From Chitinophaga barathri (lineage in GTDB: Bacteria; Bacteroidota; Bacteroidia; Chitinophagales; Chitinophagaceae): a stretch of DNA of 64,000 bases. Positions 9,277 to 15,974 of the stretch are shown in pieces. The DNA is taken from contig NZ_RMBX01000007.1 of NCBI RefSeq assembly GCF_003807585.1, positions 310,001-374,000 of the forward strand, in the 5' to 3' direction. The notes under the pieces were generated by a model. It was not told the origin of the DNA and searched no databases. It was given only the letters and a program-made list of their open reading frames with translations. Position 1 is the stretch's first letter; every line of letters starts with the position of its first letter. The translations under genes were made by a program, and so were the position numbers.

Positions 9277-9353
9277 TGGTAGCCCCGGGGGGAGGAATAT
9301 CTAACCAAATCCTGCATGACCTGATCGCTTTTAGCGAGCTACCGGAATGACAT
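9277..9353 (-). other. Degenerate tRNA-like sequence, possible left junction (attL) of the element
   Basis: Read on the minus strand it ends CGGGGCTACCA and contains a D-arm-like GGTAGCTCGC. The T-arm does not form the standard 5-bp stem with TTCRA loop, so it is not an intact tRNA. Its terminal TGGTAGCCC (plus-strand reading) matches the last bases of the tRNA-Arg at the far end of the element. It lies just before the serine recombinase and a strong terminator. It could be attL or a decayed tRNA. The remaining bases between 9014 and 9664 hold only this, the terminator and the repeats listed below. Confidence 0.3.
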
Positions 9354-9377
9354 TCCGTCATTATAAGTTATTACGAT

Positions 9378-9408
9378 AAAAAGGCCGTTCATCACGAACG
9401 GCCTTTTT
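9378..9408. terminator. Bidirectional terminator at the left edge of the element
   Basis: A perfect inverted repeat of 13 bp (9378-9390 and 9396-9408) with a 5-base loop. It has five A on the left and five T on the right, so it can terminate in both directions. Confidence 0.8.
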
Positions 9409-9497
9409 CGTTAAAGGTTTTTTTTCTTTTCAAACCCGCTCCCAGAGGGAGAAGTGATTGTCTTTCTTGCATTTTGAGAAAAAAAATTTGTTCGTTT

Positions 9498-9649
9498 GTG
9501 AACTACTGTTCACTTGCATACAAATTCAGCCTGTTTTTTCATGTTTAGATCACAAAAAAATTTATCAAAATCAATTCTTCCAGCTTGCCTTCGATAAACC
9601 GTTTTTTACATCTTCTGTGTAAAGATATGCTGTAGTTCATTTGCATACA
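9498..9649. repeat. Palindrome and 15-bp direct repeats upstream of the small serine recombinase
   Basis: GTGAAC-tact-GTTCAC is a perfect 6+6 palindrome at 9498-9513. The 15-mer GTTCACTTGCATACA (9508-9522) recurs at 9635-9649 with one mismatch, 127 bases away and just before the recombinase start. Small serine recombinases often bind such repeats next to their own genes (res or crossover sites). This is a candidate binding site only. Confidence 0.45.
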
Positions 9650-9664
9650 GGGGAGGCTCGATAA

Positions 9665-10387
9665 ATGGTTATGGAGCGACTTGCGGTTCTGTATTTCCGC
9701 GTCTCGACGAAAAGACAGAAAATTTCCGGCCTCGGAATAAAAACACAGCATAACGATGTAGACTGTTTACTTCTGTCTTATCCCGCGACAGTACTTCGGG
9801 AATTTTGCGAGACTGAAAGCGGTAGCAAAAACAATAGGCCGATACTTCGGGATGCCATACGTTTTTGTAAGCGTGTCGGTGCTGTGTTGATTATCGCCAA
9901 GATCGACCGCTTGGCCCGTCATGCCTTATTCGTGGCGGATTTGATTAATCAGGGCATTACGATCATTGCGGCGGACAAACCGAACGCTAGTCACCTCGAA
10001 CTACTTGAAGACGCTATCCGCGCAGAAAAAGAAGGTATCCTGATCCGCAAGCGAATCAAAGAAACGCTGGCGGCGGCGAAAGAGAATGGCGTGAAGTTGG
10101 GCGTAGCTGGTAAAGAGCTTGCCCTGAAAAACAAACAGGCTGCTTATGAATTTGCGGAGAAAATGGCTCCGCTCATTCGGGAGTTGTTGGGGGCGCGAAT
10201 AAAAACGGTGCGTGCGATCATGAACGAGCTGAACCGCCGCAAGATTCCGACATTCCGCAAAGGGCGACGTAAATGGCACCTGACGACTGTTTATCATCTA
10301 CTGCAACGCCTCAGAGAAAAAATACCGGAAATCTTCCCCAGACCGTGCATACGTAATTCATTCAACAACATAAATCCAAAATCATGA
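9665..10387 (+). CDS. Small serine recombinase (resolvase/invertase family)
   Basis: A 240-residue site-specific recombinase. The N-terminal catalytic domain has LYFRVSTKRQ with nucleophile Ser14, then IAKIDRLARHALFVADLI and a long connecting helix. The C-terminal ~80 residues contain VRAIMNELNRRKIPTFRKG and RRKWHLTTVYHLL, an HTH-like recombinase DNA-binding region. The start ATG at 9665 follows a GGAGG sequence by 8 bases, unusual for Bacteroidota and in keeping with foreign origin. Its last 4 bases overlap the lipoprotein start. Upstream repeats could be its recombination or operator sites. It may resolve multimers or help the element move. Confidence 0.85.
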   Translation: MVMERLAVLYFRVSTKRQKISGLGIKTQHNDVDCLLLSYPATVLREFCETESGSKNNRPILRDAIRFCKRVGAVLIIAKIDRLARHALFVADLINQGITIIAADKPNASHLELLEDAIRAEKEGILIRKRIKETLAAAKENGVKLGVAGKELALKNKQAAYEFAEKMAPLIRELLGARIKTVRAIMNELNRRKIPTFRKGRRKWHLTTVYHLLQRLREKIPEIFPRPCIRNSFNNINPKS

Positions 10388-10923
10388 AGATTGTTAGACC
10401 CTTTTTCGCCATGCTCGGTATGGCATGCCTGTGCACGTTCCTCATGTCCGCGTCCTGTAGTAAAGAGGATCAGCAGGAATCCACACCCCAGGGCGAGAAA
10501 ATGACCGTGCAGGATTTAACCGACGGTAACGGCAAAATATGGTGGATTGCCGATGTCGACATCACGTATACCGGCGCATCCGGCGCCGTGGATTCCACCG
10601 TCAAGCCCGTATTCCCGAACCTCGAAACCAGCATGTGGTTCGGCCTGTCCGCTTCCGGTGCCATTCAATACGCGTTTAGAGCCGGAGAACCGTTGAACAG
10701 GTATATGCCGCTTACTGGATCGTGGAATTTGAACATACCGTCGCAGCTTCTTGCGTTGAAATGCTACGACGTGGGCGGGAACTGCACCACGACGAAGGAC
10801 GGCGTGTGGACGATTGAGAAATACGGCTCTTCGGCCTACGGGGAATCGTTTCATCTTTCGCGGGAATTTCCGCTTGCGGAAGGCCGGAAAATGAAAGTAT
10901 GGGCGCGGCTTTACAATGATTAG
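10384..10923 (+). CDS. Hypothetical lipoprotein
   Basis: A 179-residue protein starting in an ATGA overlap with the recombinase stop. The signal peptide ends in LMSASC with the lipidated Cys at residue 26, followed by SKEDQQES, a typical Bacteroidota surface-lipoprotein tether. The mature part is beta-rich, with VDITYTGASGA, YAFRAGEP and SWNLNIPSQ; I recognise no family. It is unusual for a lipoprotein to be coupled to a recombinase gene. It could act in surface or entry exclusion, but that is only a guess. It heads a run with the next two genes, which ends at the terminator at 11780. Confidence 0.7.
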   Translation: MKIVRPFFAMLGMACLCTFLMSASCSKEDQQESTPQGEKMTVQDLTDGNGKIWWIADVDITYTGASGAVDSTVKPVFPNLETSMWFGLSASGAIQYAFRAGEPLNRYMPLTGSWNLNIPSQLLALKCYDVGGNCTTTKDGVWTIEKYGSSAYGESFHLSREFPLAEGRKMKVWARLYND

Positions 10924-10926
10924 GCC

Positions 10927-11415
10927 ATGAACGAAGAACAAAGAGGATGGCTGATGAAAGAAAAAAAAGTTCCACTTCTCGTGTATAAATCATATGAGAA
11001 AAACTATCAGTCGGTTCTTGATTTTCATTGGTTGCCGTTTATCGTCGCCAAAGAATATATCAACGACGGCATGACCAAAAAACAATTGGTGAATTTCAAA
11101 GAGATCATCAACCTGCATTGGGATCAGGTCGCCGAACTTCTGATGTGTACGGAAAGAATGCTGCACCTGAAAAAGCCGGATAACGTTTTTAACAAAAGCG
11201 TTTCGGATCGGTTCGTCGGCCTGATCCGGTTCTACAGCCACCTTTATAATCTATACGGCGACAGGCAGAAAGTGAATGAGCTGATGGTTTCCCCGATCAG
11301 GGATGAAGAACTTGAAATCATTCCCATGGGGCTTGTGCCGCATATCACAGGCCGTTCATATCTTTTAGAGTATGTGTTTCATTTTTCAAAACTCAAAAAT
11401 CCCGGAAAAATATGA
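10927..11415 (+). CDS. Putative Xre/MbcA/ParS-like (DUF2384-type) antitoxin-related protein
   Basis: A 162-residue protein starting 3 bases after the lipoprotein stop. The middle and C-terminus resemble the Xre/MbcA/ParS toxin-binding domain: LLMCTERMLHLKKP, then SVSDRFVGLIRFYSHLYNLYGD followed by PIRDEE, PMGLVPHITG and a last helix LLEYVFHF. That order (Ser-x-x-x-Arg helix, GD turn, P-x-G, closing helix) matches the family, but identity is by eye only. The usual RES-domain toxin is absent. The downstream gene overlaps by ATGA and encodes a small unrelated protein. An orphan antitoxin or a different kind of pair is possible. Confidence 0.5.
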   Translation: MNEEQRGWLMKEKKVPLLVYKSYEKNYQSVLDFHWLPFIVAKEYINDGMTKKQLVNFKEIINLHWDQVAELLMCTERMLHLKKPDNVFNKSVSDRFVGLIRFYSHLYNLYGDRQKVNELMVSPIRDEELEIIPMGLVPHITGRSYLLEYVFHFSKLKNPGKI

Positions 11416-11702
11416 GCAAACGCAAGGGCCGGTATTATCCAACGCAAACGAAACTGAAAGAAATCAAGCAAAGTCCCAAAAGGATCATGGAAGAGGCACT
11501 TGAGGATTTTCCAATCGCCGAGCTTCACGAAGTGCACTGGATGATGTTCAGCCGTGCGATCCAGCTTCCCGACGAGATGAACGAGGAAAAGATACGTTCT
11601 CGTGCCGTGTTCTTTTTCGAACGGGCCTGCGATTTATTTGTCGCGTGTCATGTGCTGGTGAAACGAAGAAGAAGAAAAAGAGAAAAGCAAAACAAGCAAT
11701 AA
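11412..11702 (+). CDS. Small hypothetical protein, paralog of the 11934 gene
   Basis: A 96-residue protein translationally coupled (ATGA overlap) to the Xre/MbcA/ParS-like gene. The core EDFPIAELHEVHWMMFSRAI followed by EKIRSRAVFFFERACDLF and ACHVL aligns without large gaps to the product of the gene at 11934. It ends in a strongly basic tail (RRRRKREKQNKQ) that might bind nucleic acid. I do not recognise the family. A terminator follows at 11780. Coupling suggests it works with the upstream protein. Confidence 0.65.
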   Translation: MSKRKGRYYPTQTKLKEIKQSPKRIMEEALEDFPIAELHEVHWMMFSRAIQLPDEMNEEKIRSRAVFFFERACDLFVACHVLVKRRRRKREKQNKQ

Positions 11703-11779
11703 AACCAACCTGTCCTCTGTTACAAGTCGATAAAGATTCATTTTACAAATGGAAATCGCGCAAAAGGCGCACCGTTTGC

Positions 11780-11805
11780 ACGGCCCGAATTTCGGGCCGT
11801 TTTTA
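11780..11805 (+). terminator. Rho-independent terminator
   Basis: Nine-bp stem (11780-11788 and 11792-11800) with a 3-base loop, followed by a T tract. It closes the recombinase-lipoprotein-antitoxin-like run. Confidence 0.8.
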
Positions 11806-11933
11806 TTTAGCCAGGACTCTTCGGAATTTTTTAAGGTCGCATGTTACTTTTTCAGGGAAATGCCGTCTAACTATTAAAGTGCGCGCATAAGGTTTGATTA
11901 GAGTGTATTTTATCACGCTTAAAACCCCATTGT

Positions 11934-12248
11934 ATGACACACGTGCCAACCTCCGGCCCATGGCCGCCCGCGCCATACTTCCCGCATTATCGTGACTACA
12001 ACGCGACAGGTTACAATCCGCTCAAAATCATCAAGGCCATTTTTTCGGATTTTCTTTTGGATGAAATGAGGGAAGACCTTTATCAGATGTTCACCAGCGC
12101 GATCCTCAACGATTCCGTTTATTCCGAAAGAAAAGCGCGATCTGGTTTGATTTTCACCTATGAAACGTTGAACGACCTGATACTCGCTTCTCATCGCTTA
12201 ACGGGCGCAAGACCGGATGAACTTGCTAAAGAGGAAGACGACGAATAA
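11934..12248 (+). CDS. Small hypothetical protein, paralog of the 11412 gene
   Basis: A 104-residue protein. Residues about 38-90 (FSDFLLDEMREDLYQMFTSA, then ERKARSGLIFTYETLNDLIL and SHRLTG) align with the 11412 product: shared DF, MF, AI, RS, the F-x-[YF]-E turn and the final A-x-H-x-L. The N-terminus is Pro-rich and the C-terminus acidic (KEEDDE), opposite to the basic tail of its paralog. It has its own terminator at 12293. Function unknown. The opposite strand has an open frame across the same bases, rejected as a shadow. Confidence 0.6.
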   Translation: MTHVPTSGPWPPAPYFPHYRDYNATGYNPLKIIKAIFSDFLLDEMREDLYQMFTSAILNDSVYSERKARSGLIFTYETLNDLILASHRLTGARPDELAKEEDDE

Positions 12249-12292
12249 AATACTTTCAACGAGATAAGGATCGAAAACCGACTATGGCGAAG

Positions 12293-12318
12293 GCCGTATC
12301 ATTGATACGGCTTTTTTT
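12293..12318 (+). terminator. Rho-independent terminator
   Basis: Stem of 8 bp (12293-12300 and 12304-12311), 3-base loop, then seven T. It ends the 11934 gene. Confidence 0.8.
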
Positions 12319-12416
12319 CATTTACATACGGGATGACATAATTGGTTTCCAAATTTTGTTTTCGTTTGACTTCTCATGGTTGATTCCCGTATCACACCGC
12401 CCGAACCCAGAAACCA

Positions 12417-12442
12417 CGACACCGTTTTCAACGACGGTGTCG
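12417..12442. promoter_or_regulatory. Inverted repeat upstream of the HTH gene, possible operator
   Basis: Nine-bp arms CGACACCGT and ACGGTGTCG with an 8-base spacer, about 20 bases before the small HTH gene. The location suits an autoregulatory site. There is no T tract, so it is not a terminator. Confidence 0.4.
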
Positions 12443-12462
12443 AATAACAACAGGAGCAATTG

Positions 12463-12654
12463 ATGACATTGAAAAAATGTCCGTATCCGCATGTCTTCAA
12501 CAGAGAAGAAGCCGGAGACTTTCTTGGCTATTCATTATCCACCATGAACAAGAAGGCCATGGAAAATAAACCGCGCTTTGAAAAGAAGGGAAAGGAATCT
12601 TACTACCTTCTCACTGATTTAGAAGAATACGAGAAAGAACAACAGACTTTCTAA
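12463..12654 (+). CDS. Small helix-turn-helix (excisionase-like) protein
   Basis: A 63-residue protein. NREEAGDFLGYSLSTMNKKA reads as a MerR/excisionase-type helix-turn-helix, with a wing-like segment GKESYYLLTDLEEY after it. It starts at the ATG at 12463 behind an AGGAG sequence; an in-frame TTG one codon earlier is also possible. Such proteins act as recombination directionality factors or repressors of conjugative-element modules. It lies 48 bases ahead of the primase-like gene. Target unknown; the inverted repeat at 12417 is the obvious candidate. Confidence 0.6.
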   Translation: MTLKKCPYPHVFNREEAGDFLGYSLSTMNKKAMENKPRFEKKGKESYYLLTDLEEYEKEQQTF

Positions 12655-12702
12655 CGCCCCCCAAATCCTTTTTTACATCGTTGATTTCTTTAGGAGCTAC
12701 GC

Positions 12703-13611
12703 ATGAACCACATCGCGGAAACGATAACGCTTGCGCAAATTTTAGAAAAACTCGGTCACGCACCTGTCCGCACATCAGGCCACGACCTTTATTACCTGTC
12801 GCCGTTGCGTGAAGAAAAGACCGCCAGCTTTCATGTTAATACAGATAAAAACGTCTGGTATGACCACGGGACAGGTGAGGGCGGTGGGATCATCAAGTTT
12901 GTCCAGCGTTATCTTCAAACGCAAAACGTCGGGAATGACGAAGGCGATGCGAAACGCTGGATCAAGAACATGTTTGGTTTTGCACCCATCATCAACCCTG
13001 TAAAAGATTTGGAAATCCCGAAATACGACAAGAAACTGCATATCACGAGCGAGCAGGACATCGAGCGTCCGGCACTCATTCGTTATCTGGATTCGCGCGG
13101 CATTCCGTTGCCGCTGGCTCAGAAATACCTGAAGCAGATCAACGTCTACAACAGGGAGACTAGCAAAAGTATTTATGCACTCGGATTCAAGAACGATAAG
13201 GGCGGTCATGAGATTCGAAATAAATACTTCAAAGGCAGCACGTCACCCAAATACATCACCTTCATACGCGGGACTGTTATTAAACCCGAAGAGGTTCACA
13301 TCTTCGAAGGATGGCCGGATTATCTGACGGCGATCATCTATGATCGGGACGGGCAGAAGTTTAAAGGTGATGCCATCATTCTCAACTCGCTGGCCAATCT
13401 TTCAAAGGCCACGGGTTATATCAAAGGCTACGGCTATCGCCACGCCCTTACGTGGATGCATAACGATCAGCCAGGTATCGAGGCCACGGCGAACCTCGAC
13501 GCATTCTTCAAAACCGAAGAAGACCTGACGCACAGGCCCATGAACGGCATCTATGCGCCGTATAAGGATCTGAATGCGTGGCACACCGTAAAAATCGGCC
13601 TCGGCGAATAA
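12703..13611 (+). CDS. Toprim-domain DNA primase-like protein of mobile elements
   Basis: A 302-residue protein of the DnaG-like group carried by conjugative and mobilizable elements of Bacteroidota. The N-terminus has a CHC2-finger-like fold, with DLYYLSPLREEKTASFHVN, the VWYDHGTGEGGG turn and IIKFVQRYL, but lacks the zinc cysteines. The Toprim core is near residues 195-260: VHIFEGWPDYLTAI carries the acidic residue, followed by LNSLANL and HNDQPGIEATANL. It probably makes primers or helps replicate the incoming strand. AGGAG lies 8 bases before the start. No helicase is fused. Confidence 0.85.
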   Translation: MNHIAETITLAQILEKLGHAPVRTSGHDLYYLSPLREEKTASFHVNTDKNVWYDHGTGEGGGIIKFVQRYLQTQNVGNDEGDAKRWIKNMFGFAPIINPVKDLEIPKYDKKLHITSEQDIERPALIRYLDSRGIPLPLAQKYLKQINVYNRETSKSIYALGFKNDKGGHEIRNKYFKGSTSPKYITFIRGTVIKPEEVHIFEGWPDYLTAIIYDRDGQKFKGDAIILNSLANLSKATGYIKGYGYRHALTWMHNDQPGIEATANLDAFFKTEEDLTHRPMNGIYAPYKDLNAWHTVKIGLGE

Positions 13612-13820
13612 TCTTTCTTTCTTTTTGACGCAAGCATAAACGCTCACTTTTTGCGGGACGTTGACGGTGGATCACGGAGATTGCCGTCGGCGCTCCCTTG
13701 CTTGCGACAACAATTTTCGCCGCGCTTTGCGCTTCCCCGCCCTTCCAAAATTCTTGCCGCACGGTCGCTTTCGCCGGCGTGGCATCCCCGTTCCCGTCAA
13801 CGCCCACAGAAAGGCACTTC

Positions 13821-14717
13821 ATGACCCATACCGCCGTAACAAATCGCCGCGACATTCACCAGCAAGTCACCGATACAATCATTCAGCAATTGGAGGCGGG
13901 CGTTATTCCGTGGCAGCAGCCGTGGAAGGGCGCGGAAAGCCGCATCAAGAAGATGCCGCAGAATGCCACCACCGGTAAGAAATATCGCGGTGCAAATATT
14001 TTGCTGTTGTGGACTTCAGCGTTCAATAACGATCATCTTACCGACGAGTGGGGCAGTTTTCTGCAATGGCAACAAAAGAAGGAAGTCGTCCGCAAAGGTG
14101 AAAAGGGCACGATGATCGTGTACTTCGACACGATGGAAAAGGAAAAAGATGGGAAAATCGAAAAAATCCCTTTCCTCAAACAATCGTTCGTGTTCAACCG
14201 TAGCCAGTTGGCCAGCTACGATGCCGCCACCGAAAACGCCTATCTGCTCAATGAAACCTCGTTAGTTGAGCGTATCGAAAAAGTGGACAGCTTCGTTATG
14301 AACACGGCCGCCGTGGAAAACGAAGGGTTTAGCGCCAATTATCTTCATAATGACGATAAAATCGTCATGCCTTTCAAAGAGGCGTTCAATGATACGGCAG
14401 GCAGTACCGCAACCGAAGGGTATTATTCGGTTCTGCTGCATGAGTTGACGCACTGGACGGGCAGCCCTAAACGTCTTGACCGAAACTTCGGCAAGAAGTT
14501 CGGCGATCATGCCTACGCCACCGAAGAACTGGTCGCCGAGCTGGGCGCGGCGTTTATGTGCGCGGAATTCGGCATCACCGTCCCGGAGAAGGGAAACACC
14601 GCCGCCTATATTGACTACTGGCTGAACGTGCTGCGTCAAAACAAACATTGTTTGATGGCCGCAGCATCCGAAGCATCGAAGGCGGTTGACTTCCTGCATG
14701 GACTTCAACCAGACTAA
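13821..14717 (+). CDS. ardC: ArdC-type antirestriction protein (ssDNA-binding domain plus zincin-like metallopeptidase)
   Basis: A 298-residue protein. The N-terminal domain (RRDIHQQVTDTIIQQLEAG, IPWQQPWKG, YRGANILLLW) is the ArdC single-strand DNA-binding domain. The C-terminal domain is zincin-like, with HELTH at residues 207-211 and the downstream EELVAELGAAF that supplies the third ligand. ArdC proteins protect incoming plasmid DNA from restriction during transfer. I chose the ATG at 13821. The frame stays open for 41 codons further upstream, but that stretch is low-complexity and does not match the family. A UUCG-loop terminator follows. The 209 bases before the gene hold no other gene I can support. 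Confidence 0.88.
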   Translation: MTHTAVTNRRDIHQQVTDTIIQQLEAGVIPWQQPWKGAESRIKKMPQNATTGKKYRGANILLLWTSAFNNDHLTDEWGSFLQWQQKKEVVRKGEKGTMIVYFDTMEKEKDGKIEKIPFLKQSFVFNRSQLASYDAATENAYLLNETSLVERIEKVDSFVMNTAAVENEGFSANYLHNDDKIVMPFKEAFNDTAGSTATEGYYSVLLHELTHWTGSPKRLDRNFGKKFGDHAYATEELVAELGAAFMCAEFGITVPEKGNTAAYIDYWLNVLRQNKHCLMAAASEASKAVDFLHGLQPD

Positions 14718-14733
14718 AACCGCTACTCGCAAA

Positions 14734-14765
14734 AACAGCGCCCTTCGGGGCGCTGTTGATTTTTA
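14734..14765 (+). terminator. Rho-independent terminator with TTCG tetraloop
   Basis: Ten-bp stem (14734-14743 and 14748-14757) capped by TTCG and followed by a T-rich tail; it closes ardC. Confidence 0.85.
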
Positions 14766-14783
14766 TACGAGTGGAGTCATTTA

Positions 14784-15638
14784 TTATTTGTTTCCTTCAC
14801 TCTTATCGGGTTTGTTGTTTAGGAAGTTGAAGTTCAATGAGAATCCCATCCAAAGAGTGTTCTGATGATTGTAAGTTTTGGCAAAATCACCAACTCCGTA
14901 GTCGGCACCCACAACTAACCCCAATTGGATTTTATACAAATCAAAAACAACACCTCCACCGTATTGAAAGCCGAAACCCGTTTCTGATTGCTTAGCATCA
15001 GTAATTGCAGAATTGTTTGAGCTATTATAAGTTAAAGACGTGACGCCAACGGCGCCAATAGGCGCAACAAAAAAAGGCCTACTCTCAGTCAGTCGAAATT
15101 TCCAACCAACATATGGCCCTACGTTAAATGAACCATCGACAACGGACGATGATTCATCCCCACGTTTAGGACGAAATTTAAATGGGAGGGTAAGCGCACC
15201 CAGAATAACATCATTTCTATATCTATAATAAGCAATGTCAACATTTTCTACCGCCGATTTATCTATCCAAAAAGTTTGGTCATAGTCAATCTTTGATACC
15301 CGATGTTCATTGTATTGAATGTCTTTGGTATTTATTGATATTTCTTTCCCATCTTTTACTTCTATTTTTTGTTGATTACCAGGGATATATATCTTAACAT
15401 ACGTTATATCGTCTTTTTTAATCTCTGGTACTTTATCCACAAATCTAAAAAATACGCTTTTGTCTAAAAGTCGCGTATGAGCAAAGTCAATTGTATTATC
15501 TTGATTGTTTAAATATATCGGAACCGATTTTTCCGACTTCAATCGATAACCTTTAATGTCGTCAAGTCGTGCTCCATCTTGTGGTTTTGCAGAGGTAAAA
15601 GCTAAAACCATTGTAATGATTAATAAAATTTGCTTCAT
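14784..15638 (-). CDS. Putative outer-membrane beta-barrel protein
   Basis: A 284-residue secreted protein. I start it at the ATG read at 15638, giving signal peptide MKQILLIITMVLAFTSAKPQ; the frame continues 17 codons upstream without a signal-like sequence. The mid region KKDDITYVKIYIPGNQQKIE resembles a small beta domain. The C-terminal half has alternating strands ending in aromatic residues (GPYVGWKF, FGFQYGGGVVFDL, WMGFSLNFNF), as in outer-membrane barrels. Family not recognised. It is Bacteroidota-like and AT-rich, and probably cargo, between ardC and the relaxase. About 335 bases upstream to the relaxase stop hold nothing I can name. Confidence 0.65.
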   Translation of the reverse strand: MKQILLIITMVLAFTSAKPQDGARLDDIKGYRLKSEKSVPIYLNNQDNTIDFAHTRLLDKSVFFRFVDKVPEIKKDDITYVKIYIPGNQQKIEVKDGKEISINTKDIQYNEHRVSKIDYDQTFWIDKSAVENVDIAYYRYRNDVILGALTLPFKFRPKRGDESSSVVDGSFNVGPYVGWKFRLTESRPFFVAPIGAVGVTSLTYNSSNNSAITDAKQSETGFGFQYGGGVVFDLYKIQLGLVVGADYGVGDFAKTYNHQNTLWMGFSLNFNFLNNKPDKSEGNK

Positions 15639-15974
15639 GTTTATTTTTTTGGGTGAATAATGCCTTGTGCCGAAATTGAAGATTGACACGATGATTACCG
15701 CAACAGTTGGTCATTTCCAGAAAGTAATGGCAATCGCGTCGGCAACACGAATAGTATTGCTAGTATAGTCGCGCTTGAGCGCTGCTTTGAGGTCATAAAA
15801 TGAGCTTAAGGGTGAAAGTTGGGGTTTCTGGTAAAGGGTTAAAATTATTACTGTGCGAATACGGTATAGGAACTAGCGATCTCTCTACAATTCATTCCGA
15901 AAATATGGAATATTCTGAATATTGATATTGTGGAGCATAAAATTTAACGTAGTCGCGTTAGAATAATTGTTAAT

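Noticed and set aside
9015..9317. A 100-residue minus-strand frame after the HEPN-like gene
   Set aside because: It runs through the tRNA-like sequence and lacks protein-like conservation; the region is better explained as a junction.
11645..11890. An 81-residue plus-strand frame after the 11412 gene
   Set aside because: It crosses the terminator hairpin at 11780 and overlaps the previous gene out of frame.
13698..13820. Upstream extension of the ardC frame
   Set aside because: The added 41 residues do not match ArdC, whose first helix follows the ATG at 13821.
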